A stretch of DNA of 64,000 nt from Pseudofrankia inefficax (GCF_000166135.1 NC_014666.1:248001-312000), one strand, 5' to 3'; counted from the stretch's first letter, positions 26,806 to 35,954 are shown. Notes: generated from the letters alone by a model not told the origin. Translations and numbers: made by a program.

Positions 26806-27837
26806 CTAGCCGATCGCGGTGCCGGCGGAGCGGAGGTCCTCGCACGCCTGGACCACGCGCTTGGCCATGTTGGCCTCGGCCGACTTGCCCCAGGTGCGCG
26901 GGTCGTAGGTCTTCTTGATGCCGACCTCGCCGTCGACCTTCAGCACGCCGTCGTAGTTCTTCAGCATGTGGTCCGCTACCGGCCGAGTGAAGGCGTACTG
27001 GGCGTCGGTGTCCACGTTCATCTTGACCACGCCGTAATCGAGCGCCTCGCGGATCTCTGACAGGTCCGAGCCGGAACCGCCGTGGAAGACCAGGTCGAAC
27101 GGCTTCGCGTCGCCGGCGAGGCCGAGCTTGCCGGCGACGTACTGCTGGCCGTCGCGCAGGATCGTCGGGCGCAGCTTGACGTTGCCCGGCTTGTAGACGC
27201 CGTGCACGTTGCCGAAGGTGGCGGCCATCATGTAGCGGCCCTTCTCACCGGTGCCGAGCACCTCGGCGGTGCGCCACATGTCCTCGGGAGTCGTGTAGAG
27301 CTTCTCGTCGATCGCGCCGACGACGCCGTCCTCCTCGCCGCCGACGACGCCGATCTCGAGCTCCAGGACGATGTTCGCGGCCTTGCAGTCGGCGAGCAGC
27401 TCCTCGGCGAGCTTGAGGTTCTCCTCCAGCGGCACGGCCGAGCCGTCCCACATGTGCGACTGGAACAGCGGGTTACGCCCCGCCTTGACCCGCTCCCTGG
27501 AGATGGCGACCAGCGGCCGCATGTAGGTGTCGAGCTTGTCCGCCGGGCAGTGGTCCGTGTGCAGGGCGATCTGTACCGGGTAGGCCTTCGCCACGTGGTG
27601 GGCGAACTCGGCCAGCGCCTCGGCGCCCAGCACCATGTTCTTCACCGTCGGGCCGGACAGGTACTCGGCTCCGCCCGTGGACACCTGGACGATGCCGTCG
27701 CTGCCTGCGTCCGCGAAGCCACGCAGTGCCGCGTTGAGGGTCTGGGACGACGTGACGTTGATGGCGGGGTAGGCGAAAGCGCCCGCCTTCGCCCGGTCGA
27801 GCATCTCGGCGTAGACGTCTGGTGTGGCGATGGGCAT
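26806..27837 (-). CDS. fba: class II fructose-bisphosphate aldolase
   Basis: 343 residues, ATG preceded by CAGGAG at good spacing. Zinc-ligand histidines lie in ALHTDHCPADK, and MAATFGNVHGVYKPGNVKLR and LVFHGGSGS are the other class II signatures. It splits fructose 1,6-bisphosphate into DHAP and glyceraldehyde 3-phosphate in glycolysis and works in reverse in gluconeogenesis. It is transcribed alone and ends at a strong hairpin. Confidence 0.97.
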   Translation of the reverse strand: MPIATPDVYAEMLDRAKAGAFAYPAINVTSSQTLNAALRGFADAGSDGIVQVSTGGAEYLSGPTVKNMVLGAEALAEFAHHVAKAYPVQIALHTDHCPADKLDTYMRPLVAISRERVKAGRNPLFQSHMWDGSAVPLEENLKLAEELLADCKAANIVLELEIGVVGGEEDGVVGAIDEKLYTTPEDMWRTAEVLGTGEKGRYMMAATFGNVHGVYKPGNVKLRPTILRDGQQYVAGKLGLAGDAKPFDLVFHGGSGSDLSEIREALDYGVVKMNVDTDAQYAFTRPVADHMLKNYDGVLKVDGEVGIKKTYDPRTWGKSAEANMAKRVVQACEDLRSAGTAIG

Positions 27838-28175
27838 CGAAAGCTCCTGTCAAAAGGCGTCGGGCCACCGAGGGGACGAGTGCGGCAGGCACGCCGAGGA
27901 CGCGCCGTCCGCCCACCTGGCCGCGACAGGCAGGCGAGGACGGCGTGGACCGGGGCGAGGCCGCGCGCATCGCGGGCAGGTGTTGCGCGAAGGGTATGAC
28001 GTGCGGGCTGCCCGGGGGAGCCTCTTGCCGCCCACATCGCCTAACCTGTCGGCCGCCCTCAGGCCAGACCGCGTGCCGAGCGCGACGTAACCAAGGCCCC
28101 GGCCGCGGCTTGGCGTCGCCTGCGGTTTTCTGCGTCCGTTATGTCAGAGGTTGGGAGGGCGCGGAGCGTCCGACA
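27838..28175. other. divergent promoter region between fba and dedA
   Basis: Carries the fba promoter on the minus strand and leads to the dedA 5' hairpin. No gene or repeat beyond that hairpin was found. Possible open frames here are shadows continuing from fba. Confidence 0.45.
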
Positions 28176-28222
28176 GGCTGGTTGGCCGAGCGGGCGCTCC
28201 GCGCCCGCTCGGCCAACCAGCC
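28176..28222. promoter_or_regulatory. perfect 22-bp inverted repeat directly upstream of dedA
   Basis: The left arm starts GGCTGGTTGGCCGAG and ends CGGGCGC; the right arm is its exact complement, with a 3-base loop (TCC). The hairpin ends 11 bases before the dedA ATG. Within the dedA 5' UTR it would hide the ribosome-binding region; alternatively it ends transcription coming from the left or is a palindromic operator. Confidence 0.75.
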
Positions 28223-28233
28223 ACACTGAAGCT

Positions 28234-28953
28234 ATGGATGTCGACCATCTATCCGGCCTCACCCTGTATCTGACCGTCTTCGCGATCGTGTTCCTCGAGA
28301 GCGGCGTGCCGATCGGGTTCTGGCTGCCGGGCGACGCCATGCTGTTCGCTACCGGCCTGATGGCGGCAAATCCGGCACACCGGATCTCGCTGCCGGTTCT
28401 CGCCGCCGGGGTGACCGTGATGGCCGTCGCCGGGGTCTGCCTCGGCTACGTCACCGGGCGCCGGCTTGGGCGTCCCTGGCTGGAGCGTCGGCACCGGAAG
28501 GTGCTCGATCGCACCGAGACCTTCTACGACCGGTTCGGCCCGGTCACGCTGATCGCCGCCCGGTTCGTGCCATGGGCGCGCACCTTCGCCCCGATCCTGG
28601 CCGGCGCGGTCCGGATGCCACCGGCGCGGTTCCTCGTGGCGGCCGCGGTGGGCGCACTTGTCTGGGGCACCGGTATCCCCGCGCTCGGGTACGCGGCGTC
28701 GTCGGTCCCGGGCCTCAAGGACGCGACCGGCTGGCTCGCTCCCGCCGTCGTCGCGCTCTCCCTCGCCGCCGGTGTGCCCGGCGAGTTGCTGCGCCGCCGG
28801 GCCCGGCGTAACCGAGCGGCCACCGACCTCGCCGTCGCCGAGCCGACCGAGCCGGACGGCTCGACGGACCCAGCCGTGGAAACTCCGGGGGCCGTACGGC
28901 CCGGGTCGGACGGTTCGACGGCGTTTGCCGGCGCCGAGCGCGGCCCTGCCTGA
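28234..28953 (+). CDS. DedA family membrane protein
   Basis: 239 residues from ATG 28234. ESGVPIGFWLPGDAML and ARFVPWARTFAPILAGAVRM are the two DedA signatures (ExGxPxPGE-like and RFxPxxR). Four to five hydrophobic helices precede a 50-residue hydrophilic, acidic tail. Family members act as phospholipid scramblase-like or undecaprenyl-phosphate transporters and affect envelope homeostasis. No normal ribosome-binding site is seen, because the upstream region is occupied by a 22-bp inverted repeat. Confidence 0.9.
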   Translation: MDVDHLSGLTLYLTVFAIVFLESGVPIGFWLPGDAMLFATGLMAANPAHRISLPVLAAGVTVMAVAGVCLGYVTGRRLGRPWLERRHRKVLDRTETFYDRFGPVTLIAARFVPWARTFAPILAGAVRMPPARFLVAAAVGALVWGTGIPALGYAASSVPGLKDATGWLAPAVVALSLAAGVPGELLRRRARRNRAATDLAVAEPTEPDGSTDPAVETPGAVRPGSDGSTAFAGAERGPA

Positions 28954-29460
28954 CCGCTTCTCCGGGGGCGCGAGGACGTTCCGCTCCCTCACCTTCGTGC
29001 CAATGATCGCCGTTTCGACCCTGGACTGGTCGCGGAGAGTGCCTGGAGACGGCCATGTAAGTGCCTAAACGGTGATCTTCGCCCGGTCGGGCGGCGCTGG
29101 GCCGAGACTGACCGGCGAGCCTTCGTAGGGCTGGGCAGACTGGCGCCCGACGACCTCGATGAGGAGCCGTGGGCAGTCTCGGTCCGCGGGGGCGCGGTTC
29201 TCCCTGCCGGATGCGCGCGGCCTCGGCCGGCCAGCGTCCGGTCCGCCCCGGATTGGCGCGATACCGGTGCAGTCGGGCGCCTGTGCCGCGCCGGGTGGTC
29301 GCCGTGGCGGAGATCGATGTGTGCTGTGATGCTGCAAGCAGGAACGGGGGCTGCTCGCATCCAGAGGCAGGTGTGGCCCGCGCGCGGGAGACGGTCGGGC
29401 GGGTGCCCGTCCCGACCCGCGCGGCCTGGCGGCACCGGCAGGTGATCAGGAGGGCTGACG
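28954..29460. other. 507-base gap with palindrome copy C
   Basis: Apart from the 73-bp element at 29005-29077 I see no gene. Short minus-strand frames lack motifs. GGAGGG just before 29461 is the ribosome-binding site of the next gene. Confidence 0.45.
29005..29077. repeat. 73-bp palindromic repeat, copy C (diverged)
   Basis: Begins GATCGCCGTTTCGACCCT and ends CTAAACGGTGATC at exactly 73 bases. The left inner arm (GGACTGGTCGC) is kept, while the right half is eroded. Same family as copies A, B, D, F and G. Confidence 0.8.
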
Positions 29461-30696
29461 TTGGCTCGGGTGGTGGTGACTGGCGCCGCGGGGTTCGTCG
29501 GCGGCGCGATCGCCCACGCCCTGCGCGGGCGCGGGGATGACGTCGTCGCGCTCGACGTGGCCCGAGGCCCCGGCGTGCACGCCGCGGACGTGAGCCGGCC
29601 GGGCGACTGGGAGAAGGAGCTCGTCGGCGCCGATCTGGTGGTGCACGCGGCCGCGGTCGGGATGGGTGGGGTCGGGGAGCTGCCGCCGATCCGGGCTGGC
29701 CGGCCGGCCGGATCGTCCCGGGTCCCGGCTGCGCAGATGCGCCAGGTGCTGCTCGGCGGGACCGCGACCGTCCTCGACGCCGCGGCCCGGGGCCGCGTCG
29801 GGCGGGTGATTCATCTCTCCTGTGTCTCCGCGCTCGGGCCCGACCTCGCCGACGGCGTCGACGAGACCGCGCCCGTCGGCCTGACCGGCGATCCGCGTGC
29901 CGACACGCTCGCCGCCGCCGAGCAGGCGGTCGGCGCCGCGACCGCGTCCGGACTGCCCGCGACGATCCTGCGACTGGGCGACGCCTACGGGCCCCGCGCC
30001 GGCCGGTGGACCGTGTGGCCGGTTCTGCTGCTGCGCGCGGGCCGGTTCGTCCTGCTCGACGGTGGCACGGGCTGGCTGAACCCGGTGCACATCGACGACG
30101 TGGTCGCCGCGGCGATCGCCGCCGCCGGCAGCGAGGCCGCCGTCGGCGAGGTGCTGCACGTGACCGGACCTGAGCCGGCCACCGTCGCCGAGTTCGTCGG
30201 CTGCTACAGCCGGATGCTCGACCTGCCGGCCCCGCGGTCGGTGCCGGCCCGGATGTACGGCGCGCTCGACGACGCGACGCACGCGGTCGGCCGGCTGCGT
30301 GGCCGGGTCGAGTCCAGGCGCCAGGCGTCCGGCGAGCCCGAGCCGACGGCCGCCGGCCGGCCCGAGCACGGTGCCGCCGACCGGGCGGGCGTGCCCGCGG
30401 TGGGCGCGGCCGAGCACCCCGACGCGACCGGGCCGTCGACCGGAGCCGTGGCGCTCGGGCTGGTCCGTGGGATCGGATCCCGGCTGGCGGCAGGGGTCGA
30501 CCCGCGCCAGCGGATGGATCTGGGCCCGCTTGCCGTGGCCGACGTGACGAGGTCCGGCCGGCTCGCCGGGGACCGGATCACCGCCGTGACCGGCTGGCAG
30601 CCCCGCGTCGACCTCGCCGACGGGATGGGCCGCACCGAGACGTGGCTGCGGGACCGGGGCCTGCTCGGCGTCAATGAGCCGTCCCGGACGCGTTGA
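29461..30696 (+). CDS. NAD-dependent epimerase/dehydratase-like protein with degenerate active site
   Basis: 411 residues, TTG start 8 bases after GGAGGG. MARVVVTGAAGFVGGAIAHA is a complete Rossmann motif, and LHVTGPEPATVAEFV and WLNPVHIDDVV are typical of extended SDRs. The expected catalytic YxxxK is missing: the aligned segment reads RADTLAAAEQAV, so both Tyr and Lys are replaced. The C-terminal third contains a long Ala/Gly/Pro-rich insert (about residues 285-325). It may bind NAD(P) without oxidoreduction, as atypical SDRs do. Transcribed with no obvious partner. Confidence 0.75.
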   Translation: MARVVVTGAAGFVGGAIAHALRGRGDDVVALDVARGPGVHAADVSRPGDWEKELVGADLVVHAAAVGMGGVGELPPIRAGRPAGSSRVPAAQMRQVLLGGTATVLDAAARGRVGRVIHLSCVSALGPDLADGVDETAPVGLTGDPRADTLAAAEQAVGAATASGLPATILRLGDAYGPRAGRWTVWPVLLLRAGRFVLLDGGTGWLNPVHIDDVVAAAIAAAGSEAAVGEVLHVTGPEPATVAEFVGCYSRMLDLPAPRSVPARMYGALDDATHAVGRLRGRVESRRQASGEPEPTAAGRPEHGAADRAGVPAVGAAEHPDATGPSTGAVALGLVRGIGSRLAAGVDPRQRMDLGPLAVADVTRSGRLAGDRITAVTGWQPRVDLADGMGRTETWLRDRGLLGVNEPSRTR

Positions 30697-30782
30697 TCCC
30701 GCGCGCCGCGGCGCGGTCGCCTGTTCCTCTCCTCTATCTCTGGCGATATCTCTGGTGACGCCCGGCCGACCGGCGACGCCTC

Positions 30783-31319
30783 ATGGCTGACGACGGACCG
30801 ACGCTGACCACGGCGCGGCTACAGGCGCTCCCGGTGACGCTGTGGAACGCGGGCTACGTGGCCGAGGAACTGGCGCGCAAGGTGGCGCTGGCCTCCCGGC
30901 CGCCGCCGGGGCTCGGGGTCGGTGGCCTGTTCGCCGGCCCGGACGCGCGTGGGACGGCCGAGCCGGCGGCGCTGCGCCGCGAGCTGCGCCTCCGGGCCGG
31001 CGCGGGACCGTCGATGCCGACCTGGGTGGTCCGCGACCACGACGGTGACCCGGTGGGGCTGCTGGGCGCCGACACCCGGGCCCGGCGGGCCGCGGTCGCG
31101 GTGGTGATCGACGCGGCCGTGCGGCGCCGTGGCTACGGCGCCGAGATGATCCGCGCGCTGGCGAGCTGGCTGGAGACCCACCGCTTCGCGCTGGTGGAGA
31201 CCCGGGTCCGCGCCGACGACCCGGCCGCCGAGCGGCTTGCGCGGGCCACGTCGTTCCAGCCGACCCAGGTGGTGATCGTGACTGGCTGGCGCGTCTGGTG
31301 CCGCCCGCCGCCGCGCTGA
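30783..31319 (+). CDS. GNAT-family acetyltransferase
   Basis: 178 residues. The core TWVVRDHDGDPVGLLGADT leads into AVVIDAAVRRRGYGAEMIRA, which carries the acetyl-CoA-binding R/QxxGxG/A motif (RRRGYGA), then ALASWLETH and a C-terminal strand VVIVTGWRVW. The first 80 residues resemble the RimJ/RimL-like start (LTTARLQALPVT). Substrate unknown. It follows the SDR by 86 bases and could share its transcript. Confidence 0.8.
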   Translation: MADDGPTLTTARLQALPVTLWNAGYVAEELARKVALASRPPPGLGVGGLFAGPDARGTAEPAALRRELRLRAGAGPSMPTWVVRDHDGDPVGLLGADTRARRAAVAVVIDAAVRRRGYGAEMIRALASWLETHRFALVETRVRADDPAAERLARATSFQPTQVVIVTGWRVWCRPPPR

Positions 31320-31735
31320 CGCACCGCCACGACTCTTACGGAGGGTGACGGTTGGCAGGGAGGGGCGATTGCGCGTCAGCCACCACCAGCGCGCTAGAGC
31401 AGAACGTTATACGCAATGCTCTTTCTGTCATACTCGCAGGCTGGCGCTCTGCCGTCGGCTGGCGCCTTTGGATGCGCGCGACTGGTGGCCGCTGCTAGGT
31501 TGTCGGGAAGCCGACACCGGTTGATGCTCCGTTTCGACACCGATGTGTATCTTCTGGCCGCCTGTAGGGCGCCCTGACTGTTCATTCGGTTACGGCCTGG
31601 GGCACCATGGGGAATGATGTCGCGGCTGGAGATGGCACCCCACCGTCCCCGGCCCCGGTATCCGCGTCGGTTGGGGACCGGCGTGTGTCCGGGAGGGGAG
31701 CCCGACGGTCGGCGCGCTGCGCCGGGGAGGTGCAC
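31320..31735. other. 416-base upstream region of the nucleotidyltransferase
   Basis: An AT-richer segment at 31396-31435 contains GAGCAGAACGTTATACGCAA followed by TGCTC, with 5-base inverted ends around TTATAC. It could be a regulated promoter. The frame of the next gene is open from 31607 but lacks a ribosome-binding site until 31736. No other gene seen. Confidence 0.4.
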
Positions 31736-32791
31736 ATGAGCGTCGATACCCCACGCCCGGTCTCGGCCGCGACGCCGCCAGCTGAGGTCACCTACGACCA
31801 CCTGATCATCCCGCCGCACTGGCGGCGGCCCGAGGACTCGGTGGCGGGCGCCCCGAACCCCCTCTTCCCGTCGGCGGACGGCCAGCCGCACCCGGCGTCC
31901 GGCCCGCACCCGATGACGGGGCCGCTGCTGGTCGGCACGACGGCCCGCGCTTTCGCCAAGCTCGACGACATCATCCGGCTGTCCACCGAGGACAAGGCCG
32001 TGATCGACGCCCGCCGCGACGAGGCCGAGCGCGCGCTGCGGGCGATCTTCCCGCCGCGCTGCGCGCTGCCGCTGGTCGGCGTCGCCACCATCGGCTCCGC
32101 CGGGCGCGACACGATGATCCGCCCGCTCGACGAGGTCGACATCTTCGCCGTGTTCAGTGCGGCGAACAGCGCCTGGAAGCGGTTCCGCTGGGACTCCCGC
32201 GACCTGCTGCTGTGCGTGCGGAACGCGATCGGCGGCGACCGGGTCCAGACGATCGGCACCCGCGGCCAGGCGCTGCGCGTCGTGTACGACACGCCGCCGG
32301 ACGTCCACCTCGTCCCGGCCTTCGACCACCCGCGCGCCGGCTACGTCATGCCCGACCGGATCGGTGGCTGGCTGCCGACCCGGCCCGAGCGGCACGCCAG
32401 CTGGACCGAGGATCTCGGCCCCCGGGTGATCTCGGCGGTCCGGCTGCTGAAGGCATGGAACCGGGTGTGCGGCAGCCATCTGCGTTCGTTCCACATCGAG
32501 GCGCTGGCCGGGACCGTGCTCGCCGGCCGCGGCCTGAACACCCGGCAGGCGCTGGCGACCGTGTTTCGACACATGGACGAGGCCGGCCTCTCGATGGCCG
32601 ACCCCGCCGACGTCGGCGGGGACCTGTCGACCTATCTGCGGCCCGACGACCTGGCCGCGCTGGGCGAGTCCGTCCGGATGGCCCGCGCCTACGCGGAGAA
32701 GGCCGTCGCCGCCGAGGGCGACGGGCGCCACGAGGAGGCTGTCGCGCTCTGGGCCGCCATCTTCGGCCCCGAGTTCCCCACCTTCGGCTGA
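31736..32791 (+). CDS. CD-NTase-like nucleotidyltransferase (SMODS/OAS-type fold), standalone
   Basis: 351 residues from ATG 31736, which follows GGGGAGG by 6 bases. The polymerase-beta-type signature is visible: G120-S121 in TIGSAGRDTMIRPLDEVDIF, with acidic residues D132/E133 and D135 as metal ligands. RSFHIEALAGTVL and RLLKAWNRVCG fit the helical domain of CBASS CD-NTases, and VHLVPAFD is the usual third-ligand strand. There the expected Asp of DxVP is His191 (Asp189 lies two before). No effector, Cap2/Cap3, nuclease or membrane killer gene is adjacent. Cyclic-oligonucleotide synthesis is therefore only a possibility. Confidence 0.7.
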   Translation: MSVDTPRPVSAATPPAEVTYDHLIIPPHWRRPEDSVAGAPNPLFPSADGQPHPASGPHPMTGPLLVGTTARAFAKLDDIIRLSTEDKAVIDARRDEAERALRAIFPPRCALPLVGVATIGSAGRDTMIRPLDEVDIFAVFSAANSAWKRFRWDSRDLLLCVRNAIGGDRVQTIGTRGQALRVVYDTPPDVHLVPAFDHPRAGYVMPDRIGGWLPTRPERHASWTEDLGPRVISAVRLLKAWNRVCGSHLRSFHIEALAGTVLAGRGLNTRQALATVFRHMDEAGLSMADPADVGGDLSTYLRPDDLAALGESVRMARAYAEKAVAAEGDGRHEEAVALWAAIFGPEFPTFG

Positions 32792-32882
32792 CAGCAGGGC
32801 CGACGAGCGGTCGGCGTGGACCTGTGGCTGAGCCGACCCCGGCCGGGGCCGGCTCAGCTGCCCGCGTGGCCGCGGGCCAGGA

Positions 32883-33614
32883 TCACTGGCTCTTCAGCTT
32901 GGCCGCGAGCTGCGCGGTGACGGCGGAGACCAGCGTCTCGTCGGGGGGCCGAATCGCCGAGAAGAGCGCGACCTCGTTCTCGACCCGGCCCGCGCCGAGG
33001 AAGACCACGTCGAGGTAGACGCTCGTCTTGGCCCCGGACGCGGTCACCTGGCCGGTATAGGCGACCCGAGCCAGCGCGCCCGCGGGAACCGGGGCGGTCC
33101 GCCAGGTGAGGCTCTTGATCGTTTCGTCCTGGCTGGCGCCCGAGCCCGAGGACTGCCCCATCAGCTTCTTGATGCAGCCGTCGAGGCGCGGATCCTTGAG
33201 CTCCTGGAGGTGGGCGGCTCGCTGCGCGGTCGTGACGATCTCCGCGTTGGAGTCAACGGAGGTGAACCCGTCCTGGCTCGTCAGCGTCGGGCCGGTCGCC
33301 ACCGCCGTGGGCGCGCCGACGTTCTTGCCCAGGCAGCCGTCGATGTCCAGGAAGATCGCGTCGTCGTGGCTGGTCGGGTCGCCGGCGCCGGCGGACGACT
33401 GGTCCAGCTTGAAGCCGGCGGTCTCGGGGCCCTGCGTGTAGATGTAGTCCATCGGGTCCAGCTTCGCCGTCGACTCGCTGGCCACGGACGGGGCCGGGGT
33501 GCCGGCAGCGGAATCGCTTCCGGCCGAGCAGCCGGCGAGCGCGGCCGAGAACGCCAGCGCGACGGCCGCCGCGGTCGCCTGGAACCTGCGGGAGGTGACG
33601 CGGATTGACAGCAT
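32883..33614 (-). CDS. paralogous secreted lipoprotein, member 1
   Basis: 243 residues from ATG 33614. Signal peptide with lipobox LAGC near residue 30, then a Ser/Ala-rich linker. Conserved landmarks of the five-member family are YIYTQGPETAGFKLD, a first cysteine in DGCLGKNVG, QRAAHLQELKDPRLDGC with the second cysteine, VPAGALARVAY, and the C-terminal VYLDVVFLGAGRVENEVALF. The two cysteines probably form a disulphide outside the membrane. Function unknown; the mixed alpha/beta pattern recalls PsbP/LpqN-like domains. Its promoter shares a palindrome with member 5. Confidence 0.8.
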   Translation of the reverse strand: MLSIRVTSRRFQATAAAVALAFSAALAGCSAGSDSAAGTPAPSVASESTAKLDPMDYIYTQGPETAGFKLDQSSAGAGDPTSHDDAIFLDIDGCLGKNVGAPTAVATGPTLTSQDGFTSVDSNAEIVTTAQRAAHLQELKDPRLDGCIKKLMGQSSGSGASQDETIKSLTWRTAPVPAGALARVAYTGQVTASGAKTSVYLDVVFLGAGRVENEVALFSAIRPPDETLVSAVTAQLAAKLKSQ

Positions 33615-33676
33615 GATCAGTCGACAGTCCTTGTTCCGCGAGGGAATCCGGACGATCCGGACAGCGCTTGGACGAC

Positions 33677-33698
33677 GACCATAGCGGTGTAGATGGTC
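33677..33698 (-). promoter_or_regulatory. palindromic promoter motif of lipoprotein member 1
   Basis: GACCAT, 10 bases, ATGGTC. On the minus strand TATGGT looks like a -10 with TTGAAC 18 bases before it as -35. The ATG is 63 bases downstream. A nearly identical block (about 25 of 28 bases) precedes lipoprotein member 5. Confidence 0.65.
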
Positions 33699-33758
33699 CG
33701 GGTTCAACGGACCTGCCCCGCAATGCGTGGTTATGGGGCCACCAAACGAGGGGGTCGG

Positions 33759-35954
33759 CTAGGGGACGTCCTCCGAGACGACGACGTCCGGCGCCAGCAG
33801 GTCGGCGGGCGGGGTCGGTGGGCGACTCAACCGGCTCGGCCACCACATGACGCGGCCCAGGTCCAGGGCCAGCGCCGGCACCAGGATCGAGCGGACGACC
33901 AGCGTGTCCAGCAGCACCCCGAAGGCGACCAGGAAGCCGATCTCGGCGAGCTGCACCAGCGGGAAGATGAACAGCACCGAGAAGGTCGCCGCCAGCACCA
34001 CCCCGGCGGACGTGATCACTCCACCGGTGACGGCGAGACCGCGCAGCACGCCGGTGCGGGCGTCGGTGTGCATCGCCTCCTCGCGCACCCGCGTCATCAG
34101 GAAGATGTTGTAGTCGACGCCGAGCGCCACCAGGAAGATGAACCCGAACAGGGGCAGCGACGGATCGGCCCCCGCGAAGTGGAAGACCCCCCGGAACACC
34201 AGGGCCGACACCCCGAGCGACGCCAGGAACGACAGCACCACCGTCAGGATCAGCACCAGCGGCGCGACCGCGGCCCGCAGCAGCAGACCCAGGATCACCA
34301 GCACGACGACGAGCACCAGCGGGATGACCAGCTGCCGATCCCGCATGGCGGCCTGGGCGATGTCGTGGTTCACCGCCGTCGTCCCGCCGACCAGGGCGTC
34401 CGCGCCCGGCACCGGGCGAACCCTGGCCCGTAGCCGGTCGATCGTCGCGGCGGCCGCGGCGCTGTCCGGCGGGTCGCGCAGGACGACCAGGAACTGGGTG
34501 AGCCCGGCTCCGGTGCCGTCCACGACCGCGGTGGCGACGCCCGGGGTCGCGTCGATGACGTCGCCGAGCCTGGCCGCGCTGTCACTGGCGCCGATCACGA
34601 ACGTGGGCGCGCTGGCCCCCAGTGGGAAATGCGCCGCGATGCGCTCCTCGCCGATGATCGAGTCGATCGGGTGCCGGAACGCCCCGCGGTCGGTGAGCCC
34701 GATGTGGAACGTGACGATGCCCACCGTGAGGCCGGCGAGCACCGCGCTGGTGACCAGCCAGATCGGCCGGGGCCGGCGGGCGATCAGCAGGCCCGCCCGG
34801 GCCCAGGCGCCGACGACGTCCGGGTTGCCGGCGTCCTTGAGGCTCGTGGTGACGGCCGGCGCGGCGATCCGGGGGATCTGCGGCCAGAACAGCCGCCGGC
34901 CGCAGATCACCAGCAGTGCGGGCAGCAGAGTCCCCATGGTCAGGAACGCCACGGCGATCCCGACCGCGCCGACCGGGCCGAGGCCGCGGTCGGAGTTCAG
35001 CTCGCCGAGCAGCAGGCAGAGCAGGCTGAGCACGACGGTGCCGGCCGAGGCCAGGACGGCGGGGCCGGCACGCAGCAGCGCGACCCGCATCGCCTCGGTC
35101 GCGGCGGCGTGCCGGGTCAGCTCCTCGCGGTACCGGGCGATCAGCAGCAGGGCGTAGTCGGTGCCGGCGCCGAACACCAGGACGCGCAGGATGCCCGCGC
35201 TCTGCCCGTTGACCGTCAGGCCCCCGTGCCGGGCCAGCAGGTAGATGATCGCGGTCGCGGCCTGGTCGGCGGCTCCCACGGCGACCAGCGGCACCAGGCA
35301 CAGGAACGGCCCGCGGTAGACCACCAGCAGGATCACCGCGACGACGGCCGCGGTGACGAAGAGCAACGGCGTCTCGACCCCGCGGAACGACGTGTACGTG
35401 TCCACGATGACGCCGGCCGGGCCGGTGACCGAGGTCTGCAACCCGGGTGGGGCCAGCTTCCGGACGACGGCCCGCATCCGGTTGATCTCGTCGGCGAAGG
35501 CGTCCGCGTTCGCCGACTGGGCGACGGGGACGATCATCAGTGCGGCCCGGCCGTCGGGCGCCGGGGCCGCCGGCGTGACGGGAGCGGCCGCGAAGGGCGC
35601 CAGCTGGGCGCCCGCGGCCTTCATCGCCGCCTGGTCGGCGGCCGTCAGCCTTCCGGTCGGCCGGGTGAAGACGACGACCGCGGGGATCGCGTCGCCGCCC
35701 GGAAGCTGACGTTGGGCCGCGAGTACCTGCGTTGACTCGGCGTTCGGCGGGAGGAAGGCCGCCGCGTCGTTGGTCTGCGCGTTGCCCAGCCGGCCCGCGA
35801 GTGGCGTGGCGACCAGCGCCAACGCCAGCCACAGCACGACCGCGACCCACCGACCGCAGCGCCCGATGGGCCATTCGGCGAGGCGCTCGACCCGGTGGCG
35901 GTGGCGCCGGGCCGCCTGCTGGGCCGACTGTGCGGAATCTCTCGACCACCGCAT
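33759..35954 (-). CDS. MMPL/RND-superfamily transporter
   Basis: 731 residues from ATG 35954 (GTG 35978 is alternative). Two RND repeats are visible: one transmembrane helix, an outer loop of about 140 residues, five helices with GTDYALLLIARYREEL, then a second outer loop and five helices with GVDYNIFLMTRVREEA. This is the MmpL plan for proton-driven export of lipids or other hydrophobic compounds in actinobacteria. It ends 60 bases from the palindromic promoter of lipoprotein member 1, which is transcribed in the same direction downstream. No regulator is next to it; cargo unknown. Confidence 0.9.
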   Translation of the reverse strand: MRWSRDSAQSAQQAARRHRHRVERLAEWPIGRCGRWVAVVLWLALALVATPLAGRLGNAQTNDAAAFLPPNAESTQVLAAQRQLPGGDAIPAVVVFTRPTGRLTAADQAAMKAAGAQLAPFAAAPVTPAAPAPDGRAALMIVPVAQSANADAFADEINRMRAVVRKLAPPGLQTSVTGPAGVIVDTYTSFRGVETPLLFVTAAVVAVILLVVYRGPFLCLVPLVAVGAADQAATAIIYLLARHGGLTVNGQSAGILRVLVFGAGTDYALLLIARYREELTRHAAATEAMRVALLRAGPAVLASAGTVVLSLLCLLLGELNSDRGLGPVGAVGIAVAFLTMGTLLPALLVICGRRLFWPQIPRIAAPAVTTSLKDAGNPDVVGAWARAGLLIARRPRPIWLVTSAVLAGLTVGIVTFHIGLTDRGAFRHPIDSIIGEERIAAHFPLGASAPTFVIGASDSAARLGDVIDATPGVATAVVDGTGAGLTQFLVVLRDPPDSAAAAATIDRLRARVRPVPGADALVGGTTAVNHDIAQAAMRDRQLVIPLVLVVVLVILGLLLRAAVAPLVLILTVVLSFLASLGVSALVFRGVFHFAGADPSLPLFGFIFLVALGVDYNIFLMTRVREEAMHTDARTGVLRGLAVTGGVITSAGVVLAATFSVLFIFPLVQLAEIGFLVAFGVLLDTLVVRSILVPALALDLGRVMWWPSRLSRPPTPPADLLAPDVVVSEDVP

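Noticed and set aside
31736-33614. A CBASS operon around the CD-NTase
   Set aside because: Neighbours are a GNAT enzyme and a convergent lipoprotein; no effector or ubiquitin-like transfer genes are present.
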